From Iningainema tapete BLCC-T55 (GTDB taxonomy: Bacteria > Cyanobacteriota > Cyanobacteriia > Cyanobacteriales > Nostocaceae), in NCBI RefSeq assembly GCF_014698965.1, contig NZ_JACXAE010000046.1:85097-149096 (forward strand): 64,000 nt of DNA, given 5' to 3'. Both the position numbers and the translations under genes were made by a program. Below, piece after piece: positions 1-9,372 of the stretch (the stretch's first letter is position 1; each line of letters opens with the position of its first letter). A model generated the notes under the pieces. The model was not told the DNA's origin and did no database searches. It saw nothing but the letters and a program-made list of their open reading frames with translations.

Positions 1-2
1 GC

Positions 3-704
3 CTAATCCCCCTTTATACACCGCGACGCGAGGCTGAGTGGTGGAATACTCGCGCAACAGATTTACAGCGAGAACATTCGCCAACGATTCTATATAGAGC
101 CTTCCCACCCAACCACTTCTGTTATGCAATTCTGAGCGGAGGAGTATCAACGGTTGCTCAAGCTGGGGATCGCGAACGCGAAATTCTGTTAAGAGTTCAA
201 TGCGATCAGCGTCAAGTTCGATTGCTTCTTGCGCCACTTGTTGAAGGAACTGGTGAGGCAGTTGAATTGCAGCGAGGTAAAATCGCGATCGCACCTGAAG
301 AACAAGGAGCTTGTCTTTGGTATCCTGCGGAAGTAGAAATTTTTAACGAGCAATTTGAACAAATGTTGGTGGAAATTGTTTCGATTTTCTCTCACTTTGC
401 TGGTGAGGAATCGGGTAAACGCTTTGAGCATCTCATCCAAAAAATCAGTAATAACGAACCCAAACAAACCCATTGCGAAGTGTTTTTTATCGGCTTGAAA
501 CCGTCGGCACGGGGAAAAGGAATAGGAAAGATTTTGTTACAACCTGTTCTTGATTATGCTGATACAAAACAAGTTGGTTGTTATCTTGTCTCTTCTAATC
601 CCCGTAATATCTCATTTTACGAACGACATGGTTTTCAGAAATTATGCCCAATTGAAATTAGCAATTCCTACTCAATGACAGGGATGTGGCGCGATGAGTG
701 CTAA
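3..704 (+). CDS. GNAT-family N-acetyltransferase (5' end outside window or fused)
   Basis: The frame is open from the left edge of the window to the stop at 704, so the gene is probably cut by the window edge. The last about 100 residues look like a GNAT acetyl-CoA-dependent acetyltransferase: an acetyl-CoA loop of type R-G-K-G-I-G-K, followed by the N-x-x-x-x-F-Y-x-x-x-G-F segment (SNPRNISFYERHGF) typical of motif B. The substrate cannot be told. The first internal start is a TTG at 222 with no clear ribosome site. The upstream 73 codons read as plausible protein (many Arg, Glu, aromatic residues), but I do not recognise them as GNAT, so this may be a fusion or a GNAT with a divergent N-terminus. 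A perfect hairpin follows the stop. Confidence 0.6.
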   Translation, partial: LIPLYTPRREAEWWNTRATDLQREHSPTILYRAFPPNHFCYAILSGGVSTVAQAGDREREILLRVQCDQRQVRLLLAPLVEGTGEAVELQRGKIAIAPEEQGACLWYPAEVEIFNEQFEQMLVEIVSIFSHFAGEESGKRFEHLIQKISNNEPKQTHCEVFFIGLKPSARGKGIGKILLQPVLDYADTKQVGCYLVSSNPRNISFYERHGFQKLCPIEISNSYSMTGMWRDEC

Positions 705-727
705 TTAGTAGATGTAAAATATTCCAT

Positions 728-760
728 AGATACCCGACTTCTTCAAGAAGTCGGGTATCT
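728..760. terminator. Perfect 16-bp hairpin between convergent genes
   Basis: AGATACCCGACTTCTT, one base, then its exact reverse complement. It lies between the GNAT gene (+) and the DUF445 gene (-), so it can terminate both. The core ACCCGACTTCTT is, to my knowledge, a widely dispersed palindromic repeat in Nostocales genomes, so it may be a mobile repeat that acts as a terminator. There is no strong U-tract on either side. Confidence 0.7.
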
Positions 761-763
761 ATA

Positions 764-2002
764 TCAAATTGCTTGACTGATGAGCAAAAATACTACTTGT
801 ATTGCCCCGACAACAAAACCCAAGATACCACCTAAATTAACGATCGCCTGCAATTCATTTTTCACAATTCCTTCAATTGCCCCTTCTAAATCTGCTGGTG
901 AAGTTGACTTGACGCGATCAACAATTACTTGATCGATTGACAAAATCGGAATTGTTTCCGCGACAATTTTCTCTAAATCTTTTTCCAAATACCGCTCCAA
1001 AATTAAAGCCAATTCTTGACTCACAACTTCTAAAGAAGCACTAACAACAGGTGAGTGACTCAGGCGTTCAAGTAGCAACAAAGCAATATGATCCCAGTCC
1101 ACAGATTCACTGAATCCTTGGAGTAAATCGCTACCACGAGTTTGGATATAATGACGGACACTATCCCTCGTCGTCTTGCGTAACTGCCGTACTGTTCCAA
1201 TAGGTAAATTTTGTAAAGATAAATCTTGCAAAAATCTTTTAATGCGATCGCGCACTTGCAAATCTTGAATCAATTCCCGCAAGCGGGCATTGGTAGCATC
1301 TTTTTCATCCAAACAATAAGTCCGCAACCGAGTCAAAGTATTGCGTAAGCCTAACAAATTTGCTACCACCCAATAAGTACCACTGCTTTTTTCCCGAAAG
1401 CTTTCATCTATAGTCTGAATCGTGCGATCTGTCAAGAAATCAACGATCGCACTCCGAAGCACATCTGGTGGTATAACTACTTCTAAAAGCCAACCAGCAA
1501 GGCGACTGGCTTGTTCTTCAGTCAATTGAAATTCTAGCAATACCTGGTCAAAAACTTGATTGATTTGCGCTTCCAAAAAGTCCTCACGCTGGGCTAACAC
1601 CTTGAGCAGCCGAGGTAACGATTCGCCTAACAAATCCCGTAAAATTCCTGATAGAATTTTGGCAGTTTTCTGCTCCTTGTCTGATTTAAGTTGGTCGATC
1701 GCCAATTGTAATAACCAGAGAATTGTGCCTTGCACTCGTTCTGTTTGCAAGAGTCGCCGCGCTAAATTTTGTAATTCCTCTGGTGTCAGCAGCGACTGCA
1801 TGATTGTCTTAGAAACATTTTTAGCCAGACGTTCCTGGCTGCGGGGAATCAATCCAGGGGTAAAGGGAACTCTTCGTCCACCGATGTAAATTGCTTGGTA
1901 AGGACGAAACAACATTTTGATGGCTATATCGTTAGTGAAATAGCCAATAACTCCACCCACAACGGGGGGTGAGATATAAAGCCAAAGATGAGACCAATCC
2001 AT
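764..2002 (-). CDS. DUF445 family membrane protein (YheB-like)
   Basis: A 412-residue protein with a hydrophobic segment at each end: the N-terminal stretch [19 protein letters not shown] and a C-terminal stretch around [20 protein letters not shown]. Between them is a long charged, helical region. The N-terminal signature G-Y-x-T-N-D-I-A-I-x-M-L-F-R-P with the following P-F-T-P-G-L-I-P-R is characteristic of the DUF445 family, and length and topology fit. The function of the family is not established; it probably sits in the plasma or thylakoid membrane with the helical body in the cytoplasm. The ATG at 2002 is the only start that keeps the first membrane segment. No operon partner is evident; menG lies upstream on the same strand behind a repeat-filled spacer. 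Confidence 0.85.
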   Translation of the reverse strand: MDWSHLWLYISPPVVGGVIGYFTNDIAIKMLFRPYQAIYIGGRRVPFTPGLIPRSQERLAKNVSKTIMQSLLTPEELQNLARRLLQTERVQGTILWLLQLAIDQLKSDKEQKTAKILSGILRDLLGESLPRLLKVLAQREDFLEAQINQVFDQVLLEFQLTEEQASRLAGWLLEVVIPPDVLRSAIVDFLTDRTIQTIDESFREKSSGTYWVVANLLGLRNTLTRLRTYCLDEKDATNARLRELIQDLQVRDRIKRFLQDLSLQNLPIGTVRQLRKTTRDSVRHYIQTRGSDLLQGFSESVDWDHIALLLLERLSHSPVVSASLEVVSQELALILERYLEKDLEKIVAETIPILSIDQVIVDRVKSTSPADLEGAIEGIVKNELQAIVNLGGILGFVVGAIQVVFLLISQAI

Positions 2003-2029
2003 TGGATGCGTGGATTTTTGATTTTGGAT

Positions 2030-2097
2030 GACAGTTGACAGTTGACGGTTAACGGTTAACTGTTAACTATTTTCAATCTAAAATCTAAAATCTAAAG
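2030..2097. repeat. Short tandem repeats between menG and the DUF445 gene
   Basis: Two runs of degenerate short repeats: GTTGACAGTTGACGGTTAAC-like units, then three copies of the heptamer AAATCTA ending inside the menG stop. Such heptamer runs are common in filamentous cyanobacteria. Confidence 0.7.
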
Positions 2098-2784
2098 TTT
2101 ATGTACTACTAGCACTCCCATCATACCGTTTGCAATGGGGTAATGTGTAGCAGTCGCAAAACCAACTTGACGAGCTATCTCCACTTGCTCTATACCTGTG
2201 GGAAAACGATCTAAGCTGGGACTAATATAGGCGTATTCTTCCTTTACACCCATTTGATGAGCAATGGGAACAACAAGATTGTCTAAATACCATTGCTGAA
2301 AGGCGCGAAGTTGTGGATTGCCGGGACGATGGAAGTCTAAAATAGCAGCTTTGGCATCTTTTTTCAGGACGCGGTGTATCTCCTGGAGACTGCGCTGAAT
2401 ATCTTTAACATTTCTTAATCCATAACCCATCGTCGCCGCGTCGAATTTGTTGTCTGTAAACGGTAAATCTAGCACGTCGGCTTCTACCCAAGTTATAGAA
2501 GGTTTGGGGTACTGGCTTTCTTGACGAACTCTAGCGATGGCTAACTGCCCTGGCGAAAAATCTACTCCATACACATGTCCTGTTGCTCCCACTCGCCTTG
2601 CGGTGCGCAATGACAAATCACCACTACCACAACATAAATCCAGGCAAATATCTCCTGGTTTGGCTTGGCTCCATTTTACCGTCATTTCCTTCCAAATCCG
2701 GTGTTGTCCCAAGCTTAACCAATCATTCAACTGATCGTACACAGGAGCAATCCGGTCAAAAATAGCGCGAATTTCGTTAGTCAT
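2092..2784 (-). CDS. menG: Demethylphylloquinone / 2-phytyl-1,4-naphthoquinone methyltransferase
   Basis: A SAM-dependent class I methyltransferase of the UbiE/MenG family, 230 residues from the chosen start. It has the family signature near the N-terminus (FDRIAPVYDQLNDWLSLG), the SAM-binding motif I (LDLCCGSGDLS), and a C-terminal family block around GVKEEYAYISPSLDRFPTG. In cyanobacteria this enzyme does the last methylation in phylloquinone (vitamin K1) synthesis for photosystem I. The frame runs 20 codons further upstream, but that extension is translated from a palindromic repeat, so I place the start at the ATG at 2784 (MTNEIRAIFDRIAP). A response regulator gene lies upstream on the same strand. 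Confidence 0.92.
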   Translation of the reverse strand: MTNEIRAIFDRIAPVYDQLNDWLSLGQHRIWKEMTVKWSQAKPGDICLDLCCGSGDLSLRTARRVGATGHVYGVDFSPGQLAIARVRQESQYPKPSITWVEADVLDLPFTDNKFDAATMGYGLRNVKDIQRSLQEIHRVLKKDAKAAILDFHRPGNPQLRAFQQWYLDNLVVPIAHQMGVKEEYAYISPSLDRFPTGIEQVEIARQVGFATATHYPIANGMMGVLVVHKL

Positions 2785-2801
2785 GATCGAGTCAGGGGTA
2801 G

Positions 2802-2822
2802 AGACGCCCCGTCGGGGCGTCT
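2802..2822. repeat. Palindromic repeat AGACGCCCC-GTC-GGGGCGTCT
   Basis: A perfect 9-bp stem with a 3-base loop, in the spacer between the response regulator gene and menG. Near-identical hairpins occur at 29820-29840 and 63888-63908, so this is a dispersed family in this genome. Confidence 0.85.
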
Positions 2823-2846
2823 GTACAGTGGGGCGTTGGTACAAAA

Positions 2847-3803
2847 CTATTTAACTGCTTGATGGTAACAAGTGCAAGTAAGTGCGATCGCCACTTGTTG
2901 GGCTGATAAATGAATCAGTTTCAGTTCATCTTCTCGCAGTGTGCAGGGTTGAAACCACTGTAGTGATAATACAGCTAATACTTCTTCCCGATAGATGATG
3001 GGGATAATTACGTGTGCTTGAACCTTGTTTTCGGTGTAATGACTAATTCCAGCTAGCTTTGGCTCTAATGGTACATTTACACAGACTTGCATTTGGTGAG
3101 TGGCGATCGCCTCCTTTGTCAACGGGTCTTGAGCTAGCCAATTTTTTATTGTACCAGTACTACTGTAAACGCTGTGAGGTTCAACCAAATTATTGTCTTG
3201 GACTATTTGTAAAATACAACCATCAGAGGCAAAACTTTCACCAAAAGCCGTAGCAATTGGGTTTAAGGTGGCATCTAGACTGGAGCATTGCTGAGTCACC
3301 TGCACCAAAACACTCAGTAGCGCCATTTGGGCATTTGCACGCCGCAATTCTTCTGTACGTTGCTTGAGTAAATCGTAGGTTTCTGCTGCCCGTTGCACTA
3401 CTGCTTTTAATTCCCCTGGGTCCCAAGGTTTCGTAATATACTTGTATACTTGACCAGCATTAATTGCTTCCACCAAGTCTTCTATATCCGTAAAACCCGT
3501 GAGGATAATTCTTACTGTATCTGGAAACTGAGGTACAGTCTTACTGAGAAACTCCGTTCCCTTCATTTCGGGCATCCGCTGATCGGAGATAATTACCGCC
3601 ACTTCTCCAACTGATGCTAAAACTTGCAACGCTTGCACACCACTATCAGCCTTGAGGACATGAAAGTCACGCCGGAAGGTACGATAAAGCAGATCTAGGT
3701 TATCTGGTTCATCGTCTACCACCAAGATTTTTTGTTTTTTAGGTTTCTCTATACTCATTAATTGACTTCGGATTTTATCTAGTTCAGGAATTGAATTTTC
3801 CAT
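2847..3803 (-). CDS. Response regulator with C-terminal GAF domain
   Basis: The N-terminal receiver domain has the acidic pair in KILVVDDEPDN, the phospho-acceptor Asp in VIISDQRMPEMKG, the conserved Thr in ILTGFTD, and Lys in YITKPWDP; this S-D-x-R-M-P pattern is like receivers of RpfG-type regulators. A short coiled linker leads to a GAF-like sensory domain in the C-terminal half, with no kinase or output enzyme. It probably relays a two-component signal by protein contact. The frame opens at 3845, but the ATG at 3803 has AAGGA eight bases upstream, so I prefer it. It lies upstream of menG on the same strand and diverges from raf1. Confidence 0.85.
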   Translation of the reverse strand: MENSIPELDKIRSQLMSIEKPKKQKILVVDDEPDNLDLLYRTFRRDFHVLKADSGVQALQVLASVGEVAVIISDQRMPEMKGTEFLSKTVPQFPDTVRIILTGFTDIEDLVEAINAGQVYKYITKPWDPGELKAVVQRAAETYDLLKQRTEELRRANAQMALLSVLVQVTQQCSSLDATLNPIATAFGESFASDGCILQIVQDNNLVEPHSVYSSTGTIKNWLAQDPLTKEAIATHQMQVCVNVPLEPKLAGISHYTENKVQAHVIIPIIYREEVLAVLSLQWFQPCTLREDELKLIHLSAQQVAIALTCTCYHQAVK

Positions 3804-4116
3804 AAAATCAATCCTTGAAATGTTAACCATTTTGTTATATTCCATACCAAGCTAAATTGAAAATAGCTGTCTGCTAATAGTGTTTGATATCAAGCTTTCA
3901 GCCATATAGAAGCTGACTCCATACGGATGTCTCCAAAATGTTTAGTTTTATATCTACGAGTAATTACGTAATATAACTACTATGAAATAGTATTATTTAT
4001 TAATAACTCAAAATTGTAATCCACGGTAGAGTATTAAACACGAAATTCTAAAATAGTATTTGCCGCTCATAGTTAAACTATAATAGCCTTCGCCCTTAAG
4101 GATGGCTCATAAAATT
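3804..4116. promoter_or_regulatory. Divergent promoter region of the response regulator and raf1
   Basis: An AT-rich 313-bp spacer without a gene. A TATAAT hexamer at 4079-4084 is a candidate -10 element for raf1; no good -35 element goes with it. I see no palindromic repeat here. Confidence 0.4.
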
Positions 4117-5202
4117 ATGACTAACTTACCACCCAATGCTCAAAATCCAGATCATTTGAGTAACGACGCAGCCCAAGAGTTACTGCGCCAACTCAGACAA
4201 AAGCAAGGCAACTGGGTGGAATGGGGAAGTGCGATTGCTAAACTACAAAAAGCAGGTTACAATCCCCAGGACATTTTTGAAGCGACTGGATTTGAGCAAA
4301 TTCAGCAAAATCAAGTAGTTGTGGGCGCACAAGTTTACAATTCTTTAGTTTCAGCAGGAGCATCAGGAGCAGCGCAATCGCACTACGCCCAACGAGGAAG
4401 TGATGTTTTATACGAATTGCGCCTGCTAACTCAACAAGAACGCGCCGCCGCCGCCGAATTAACCTTTCAACACAAAATTGACGCCGATGAGGCGCGGGAA
4501 ATTGCTAGAGCAATTAAAGATTTCTCCTATTTAGGTACACAGCCACCAGGATTCGAGAATCATCCCGGTGATGCGATCGCCTATCAATGTTGGAAATTAG
4601 CGCGGCAAAATACAGATTTACAACAGCGATCACGCTTAATCGCCAAAGGCTTGAAATTTGCTCACTCGCAAACAGCAAGGCAACAAATCGAACAGCTACT
4701 AACAGATTTTAGCGTCGTACCCAAACGCCCTGCCCCGACTTTACCCTTTTACCGTCTAGAATCAGAGGCAGAATTGCCCCGCGTTGTACCAGTAGTGGGG
4801 GAGTTGCCATTAACACCAAAAGATTTACAAGCAATTCCTTTAATCGAAGAAATCGGCTCGTTTCGGATGGTTAAATTTGCGGGGGAACAAGCTTGGGTGC
4901 CGTTACCAGGTTGGCAAACATTATTGAGCGCAGAAGATCCAGTGGCGATAATGTGTAATAGCGATCGCTTGCCCACCCAAACACCAACCACCCCAGAACC
5001 AGTGCTAGTAGTTGTCGATCGCGCCCAAAGACAATGGGATGCAGGCAGCTACTTCGTAGTAGACAACTCCAGTGAACTAGATTTTCAGTGGTTTGAAACC
5101 GCACCGCAAGTCCCCATCTTAGGAAGAATAATCGTAATTGTGCGTCCCAAGAAAATCCTCGATGAAGAACTCACCAAAGACTCCTGGCAAATAGACGAGT
5201 AG
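4117..5202 (+). CDS. raf1: Rubisco accumulation factor 1
   Basis: Raf1 is a dimeric chaperone that binds and stabilises RbcL dimers during assembly of form I Rubisco. The 361-residue protein has the expected order: an N-terminal helical domain (QGNWVEWGSAIAKLQKAGYN and the F-E-A-T-G-F element), the Q-N-Q-V-V-V-G segment, a linker, and a C-terminal beta-rich domain from about residue 200. Length fits the family. The ATG at 4117 (MTNLPPNAQNP) is preferred over the ATG at 4102 because cyanobacterial Raf1 proteins begin in this way and a candidate -10 box lies only 18 bases before 4102. The gene stands alone, as is usual in cyanobacteria. Several HIP1 sites lie inside. Confidence 0.92.
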   Translation: MTNLPPNAQNPDHLSNDAAQELLRQLRQKQGNWVEWGSAIAKLQKAGYNPQDIFEATGFEQIQQNQVVVGAQVYNSLVSAGASGAAQSHYAQRGSDVLYELRLLTQQERAAAAELTFQHKIDADEAREIARAIKDFSYLGTQPPGFENHPGDAIAYQCWKLARQNTDLQQRSRLIAKGLKFAHSQTARQQIEQLLTDFSVVPKRPAPTLPFYRLESEAELPRVVPVVGELPLTPKDLQAIPLIEEIGSFRMVKFAGEQAWVPLPGWQTLLSAEDPVAIMCNSDRLPTQTPTTPEPVLVVVDRAQRQWDAGSYFVVDNSSELDFQWFETAPQVPILGRIIVIVRPKKILDEELTKDSWQIDE

Positions 5203-5258
5203 AGACGCCCCGGTAGAGCGTCTAGCGCTCGTGCCTTCAAGTGGGCTTGCCTACTGTA

Positions 5259-5361
5259 ATACCAATTCTTCTTATAGTTGCTACACGTTTTTACCCCCCA
5301 ACCCCCCTGAAAAGGGGGGCAAAAAGGGATCTTGTGTAGCTAGCTTTTAGAGAAATGGTAT
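5259..5361. mobile_element. MITE-like element, class 1 copy A
   Basis: 103 bp bounded by ATACCAATTCTTCT at one end and AGAGAAATGGTAT at the other, an imperfect terminal inverted repeat. The centre is a C-run/G-run hairpin (CCCCCCTGAAAAGGGGGG), and TCTTGTGTAGC lies near the right end. The same architecture with closely similar ends recurs at 15193-15297. No transposase. It sits between the convergent raf1 and molybdenum oxidase genes and may also act as a terminator. Confidence 0.7.
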
Positions 5362-5384
5362 AATTTCATTCTCTAGCTGTTGTT

Positions 5385-7670
5385 TTACAAAAACTTATCA
5401 AGCGTGATCGGCAATTCTCTGATGCGCTTGCCAGTCGCGTTAAAAACCGCGTTGGCGATCGCTGCCGCCACCCCCGTGATACCGATTTCGCCAATCCCGT
5501 GCAAGCCCAAGGGAGCGTGTTCGTCGGGAATGTCGTTGTAAATAATTTCGATATGCGGCACATCCAGATTAACAGGAACATGATATTCAGCGAGTGAAGC
5601 ATTCATAATTCGCCCCTTTCGCTCGTCAAATAATGTTTCTTCGGTTAGCGCCATGCCGATGCCCATAATAATTCCACCGCGAAACTGACTGGTTGCCGTC
5701 TTCGGATTGAGAATTTTTCCGCAGTCAAATGAACCGAGCCAGCGCGAAACGCGGACTTCGCCGGATTTTTCGTTGACGCGGACTTCGCAGAACTGTGCGC
5801 CGTATGAACCCATTGAATATTCTTGCATCTCCGAAGGCTCGCTTGATGTCGCTTCTGCTTCGACATAATCCTGACCGACGCGCTGCAAAATCGACGTGTA
5901 AGTTTCACCTTTCGATGAATCTTTCTTACTGAAAATGCCGCCGTCGCGTGCCTCAATATCTTCATATTTTAGACCAGCAAGGGGCGAATTATCTCCGACG
6001 AGCGCAAGCAGTTCGCGCAAAACCTTTTCGATAGTTGCCGCGATCGCCGCAACATTACTGGCGGTTTGATTCGAGCCGCCAGCAAACGATGCTGGCGGCA
6101 AATTTGAATCGCCGTATTCAAACGAAACTTGATGAATCGGCAACCCTAACCTCTGTGCCGCGTGTTGAATCTGCACCGTCGCCGTTCCCATGCCCATCTC
6201 ATGCGTCGAGGTTTGAACGACTGCAGTGCCGTCGGCAGAAATTCGCACACGAGCGGTAGAAACGAAACGGTAATACGGATAATAAGCCGTCGCCACGCCC
6301 TGCCCGACAAGCCATTTACCATCTTTTTGTGATCGCGGCGTTTGATGTTTCCAGCCGAATTTTTCCGCCCCGCGTCGGTAGGCTTCGGTCAAATTCCGCA
6401 TCGAAAATGCTACATCTCTCACCGGATCTTTGGCTGGTTCGTTGATACGTCGGAGTTCAATCGGATCAATTTTCAGCTCGTAAGCCAGTTCGTCAATTGC
6501 CGATTCCACTGCAAATGTGCCAATTGATTCGCCGGGAGCACGCATAAAAGTGTTCGCCACGGTGTCAAGATTGACGATCTTTTGCCCGATGTAAAAATTT
6601 TCCGCAGCGTAAAGATGTCGTACTGGAAAGGTGAACTGTTCGGTGAAATTGTTGTGCGTCGTTGTGGCGGTGATGCCGGTGTGAATGAGCGCAGTAAATT
6701 TTCCGTCACTTTCCGCGCCGAGCGCCACGCGCTGTTCAGACGGTGTGCGCCCGCCGACAAGGCGAAAAACACCTTCGCGTGAGATGGATAGCTTCAGTGG
6801 ACGGTTGACAACTTTCGCCGCCATCGCGCAAAGTGCTGTATTCCACCACATCGTACCTTTGCCGCCGAATCCGCCCCCGACAAACGGCGCGATGACTCGC
6901 ACGGCTTCGGGCTGAATGCCGAACATTTCGGCAAGCGTATAGCTCACGTTGTAAGTAGCTTGCGTACTGTCGAAAACGGTTAAACTTTTATCATCGTGCC
7001 AGACGGCGATCGTCGCGTGCGGCTCGATTGCGTTGTGGTTATAGCGCGGCGTGCGATAAATATTGTCAACCTTAAATTTCGCTGCATTAATCGCGGTTTC
7101 CGCGTCGCCGATTTTGATTTCGGTCGGCTCACCAAGAATATTCGCGGGCGGTTTGGCAATCTTTTTCAAAGCATCAAAAGAAACGGACGCTGCTGCCGTT
7201 TCATATTCGACTTCAACGAGTTTAGCGGCAGCTTCCGCCTGATCCTGCGTTTGGGCAACGATGACGGCGACTGGCTGACCGTTCCAATGTACATCTGCTT
7301 GCTGTAATATTGGCAGAGCGCTCGCCGCCGCGCCTTTGCCGCCACCTGGATTGAACAGCAACGGGTCATTTATTTTCGGCGCGTTTTCGTGCGTCATAAT
7401 TACCAAAACGCCATGAGCTTTTTCGGCGCTCGACACGTCGATTTTCTTGATTTTTCCCTTTGTAACCGAACTATAAGCGATCGCAGCATAAGCCAGATTC
7501 TCAACTTTATACTCCGCCGAGAAAGGAGCTTCGCCTTTGACTTTCAATTGCCCGTCAACACGGCTCAAAGGTTTTCCGACGTAACCATGCTTATTTTGAG
7601 TCAGCGGATCGGGGGCTTGGTCAGGTTTATACTGCATGAAGGTTTCCATAATTTTCTGCGTGATGCTCAT
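5385..7670 (-). CDS. Molybdopterin-binding large subunit of aldehyde oxidoreductase (PaoC/YagR-like)
   Basis: The catalytic subunit of a three-subunit xanthine oxidase-family enzyme; relatives oxidise aldehydes to acids with Mo-cytosine dinucleotide. The 761-residue length matches E. coli PaoC. Visible features: the N-terminal a/b hammerhead domain (GKPLSRVDGQLKVKGEAPFS), the cofactor motif VGGGFGGKG, M-R-A-P-G-E, and near the C-terminus G-I-G-E-I-G-I-T-G, whose Glu728 should be the catalytic base. The frame is open well upstream, but the start MSITQKIM at 7670 overlaps the stop of the FAD subunit by ATGA, showing translational coupling. The Fe-S and FAD subunits lie just upstream. No PaoD/XdhC-type insertion chaperone is in the neighbourhood. 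Confidence 0.88.
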   Translation of the reverse strand: MSITQKIMETFMQYKPDQAPDPLTQNKHGYVGKPLSRVDGQLKVKGEAPFSAEYKVENLAYAAIAYSSVTKGKIKKIDVSSAEKAHGVLVIMTHENAPKINDPLLFNPGGGKGAAASALPILQQADVHWNGQPVAVIVAQTQDQAEAAAKLVEVEYETAAASVSFDALKKIAKPPANILGEPTEIKIGDAETAINAAKFKVDNIYRTPRYNHNAIEPHATIAVWHDDKSLTVFDSTQATYNVSYTLAEMFGIQPEAVRVIAPFVGGGFGGKGTMWWNTALCAMAAKVVNRPLKLSISREGVFRLVGGRTPSEQRVALGAESDGKFTALIHTGITATTTHNNFTEQFTFPVRHLYAAENFYIGQKIVNLDTVANTFMRAPGESIGTFAVESAIDELAYELKIDPIELRRINEPAKDPVRDVAFSMRNLTEAYRRGAEKFGWKHQTPRSQKDGKWLVGQGVATAYYPYYRFVSTARVRISADGTAVVQTSTHEMGMGTATVQIQHAAQRLGLPIHQVSFEYGDSNLPPASFAGGSNQTASNVAAIAATIEKVLRELLALVGDNSPLAGLKYEDIEARDGGIFSKKDSSKGETYTSILQRVGQDYVEAEATSSEPSEMQEYSMGSYGAQFCEVRVNEKSGEVRVSRWLGSFDCGKILNPKTATSQFRGGIIMGIGMALTEETLFDERKGRIMNASLAEYHVPVNLDVPHIEIIYNDIPDEHAPLGLHGIGEIGITGVAAAIANAVFNATGKRIRELPITLDKFL

Positions 7671-8662
7671 CGGTTTGTTCCTCCTTGTTCTGCCAGTTCC
7701 TTCAGCACGCTGACAATTATCCGTTTCGCCAATTCGATTTTGAAATTGTTGTGAGCGAATCCCCTTGCATTTTCTAATTCTGCTTCCGCCCCGCGCCGGA
7801 AATTCTCTTCGGTTGCAGACGTGCCTTGCAAAAGTCCTTCTGCCGCCAACGCCCGCCAAGGTTTATGCGCCACGCCTCCGAGCGCGATGCGCACGTTTTT
7901 GATTTCGTTATTTTCAATTTCCAAAGCCGCCGCCACACTAACCAATGCAAAAGCGTAACTCGCTCGATCGCGTACTTTTTGATAAAGCGAATTTTTCGCA
8001 AAATCATTGCGCGGAATTTCGACAGCCGTAATCAATTCGCCGTCTCGCAAATCGGTTTCAATATGCGGCGTGTTTTCGGGAAGACGGTGGAAATCATTGA
8101 AAGCAATTTCGCGTTTGCCGTTTGTGCCTTCGACCAAAACTCGCGCATCAAGTGCAGCTAGCGCGACGCACATATCCGACGGATGGGTGGCAATGCAGGC
8201 ATCGGATGTTCCTAAAATCGCGTGAATCCGATTAAAACCTTTGATCGCATCACAGCCCGCACCGTTTTCGCGTTTGTTGCACTGCGCCGTGTCGTCATAA
8301 AAATAATAACAGCGCGTTCGCTGCAAAAGATTGCCGCCGACAGTCGCCATATTTCTGATTTGTCCCGACGCACCAAAGAGGATTGCCTGAGAGAGAAAAG
8401 GAAATTTTTCGCGGATCAATTCGTGATTAGCGAGCGCGGTGTTTTTCACCGCCGCGCCAATTCTGATTGCGCCATCGGCAGTTTCTTCGATGGTATTTGA
8501 CAGATGCGTAACATCAACCAGCGCGTCCAGTTGCTCAATGTTTTCGCGCATCAAATCAACTAGATTCGTTCCGCCGCCCAAAAATTTTGCGCCCGCGTTC
8601 TGTCCGATTAAATTTAGTGCTGCGTCCACGCTTTCAGCTTTTTGATAAACAAAATTTTTCAT
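7667..8662 (-). CDS. FAD-binding medium subunit of aldehyde oxidoreductase (PaoB/YagS-like)
   Basis: The medium subunit carries FAD between the Fe-S clusters and the electron acceptor. The 331-residue protein shows the FAD-binding segment KFLGGGTNLVDLM near residue 30, the A-T-V-G-G-N segment and a C-terminal CO-dehydrogenase flavoprotein domain. A cluster of cysteines (RTRCYYFYDDTAQCNKRENG and nearby C residues, including SDACIATHPSDMC) is like that of E. coli PaoB, where an extra [4Fe-4S] cluster is bound; this points to the PaoB rather than the classical XdhB branch. Its stop overlaps the start of the large subunit by ATGA, and its start overlaps the stop of the small subunit in the same way, so the three are one operon. 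Confidence 0.87.
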   Translation of the reverse strand: MKNFVYQKAESVDAALNLIGQNAGAKFLGGGTNLVDLMRENIEQLDALVDVTHLSNTIEETADGAIRIGAAVKNTALANHELIREKFPFLSQAILFGASGQIRNMATVGGNLLQRTRCYYFYDDTAQCNKRENGAGCDAIKGFNRIHAILGTSDACIATHPSDMCVALAALDARVLVEGTNGKREIAFNDFHRLPENTPHIETDLRDGELITAVEIPRNDFAKNSLYQKVRDRASYAFALVSVAAALEIENNEIKNVRIALGGVAHKPWRALAAEGLLQGTSATEENFRRGAEAELENARGFAHNNFKIELAKRIIVSVLKELAEQGGTNR

Positions 8663-9228
8663 CGTGCCGCCTCATCAAATGCTGTGTGAATTGCTTCTGT
8701 AATACCTACATACGCCCCGCAGCGACATAAATTTCCGCTCATCCGTTCTCTTATTTCTTCGTCGCAAAAGTCATATTCGCCGTTCATATCGAGTGAAACC
8801 GCACTCGGCAGATTGTTCTGAAATTCTTTGAACATTCCGATTGCTGAACAAATCTGTCCAGGCGTGCAGTAGCCGCACTGAAACCCGTCGTGTTCGACGA
8901 ACGCAGCTTGCAGCGGATGAAGTTCGCCGTCATTCGCCAAGCCTTCAATCGTCGTGATCTCCGTACCTTCATACTGAACGGCGAGTGCCAAACACGAATT
9001 GATGCGATCGCCGTCAACCAGAACTGTGCAGGCACCGCACGCACCTTGATTGCACCCTTTCTTTGTTCCCGTTAGTCCGGCAAACTCCCGCAAAGCGTCG
9101 AGCAAAGAAACACGCGGCTCTATTTCTAAATTATAAGCTGCGCCGTTAATCTTTAAATGGACCGCTATTTTGATTGGCGACGAGTTTGTTTTGCCTGCAG
9201 CATTTCTGTCAGCTAGTTGTTCAATCAT
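8659..9228 (-). CDS. 2Fe-2S small subunit of aldehyde oxidoreductase (PaoA/YagT-like)
   Basis: The first gene of the operon encodes the electron-transfer subunit with two [2Fe-2S] clusters. The plant-type ferredoxin fold has the signature CNQGACGACTVLVDG, and the C-terminal helical domain has CGYCTPGQ and the NLCRCG pair. The protein is 189 residues. E. coli PaoA has a Tat signal and acts in the periplasm; here I see no twin-arginine motif at the N-terminus, so the enzyme is probably cytoplasmic. AGGGA seven bases before the ATG is a fair ribosome site. The codon use and the Arg/Ala-rich antisense frames suggest higher GC than flanking genes, though HIP1 sites are present, so any transfer is not very recent. 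Confidence 0.88.
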   Translation of the reverse strand: MIEQLADRNAAGKTNSSPIKIAVHLKINGAAYNLEIEPRVSLLDALREFAGLTGTKKGCNQGACGACTVLVDGDRINSCLALAVQYEGTEITTIEGLANDGELHPLQAAFVEHDGFQCGYCTPGQICSAIGMFKEFQNNLPSAVSLDMNGEYDFCDEEIRERMSGNLCRCGAYVGITEAIHTAFDEAAR

Positions 9229-9290
9229 AAATATTCCCTTTCAGTATTGTTGACAGATTAAGCGGCGACAGCGCCGTAGTTTCTCCGGTC

Positions 9291-9317
9291 ATTATACTGC
9301 GGATGATTTTTAATCAA
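9291..9317 (-). promoter_or_regulatory. Candidate promoter of the aldehyde oxidoreductase operon
   Basis: On the minus strand TTGATT lies 15 bases before TATAAT (9291-9296), about 63 bases upstream of the small-subunit start. The -10 element is perfect, the spacer is short. Confidence 0.35.
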
Positions 9318-9372
9318 GTCTGCCCACAGAGCTAGTTTGGGAATAAAATTGCACTCGCTTAACTGCTCTGTT

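Noticed and set aside
7389..7754. 121-codon plus-strand frame, with other long frames opposite the aldehyde oxidase genes
   Set aside because: Shadows in GC-richer DNA; rich in Arg, Cys and Phe, no domain, and the minus-strand genes show all family motifs.
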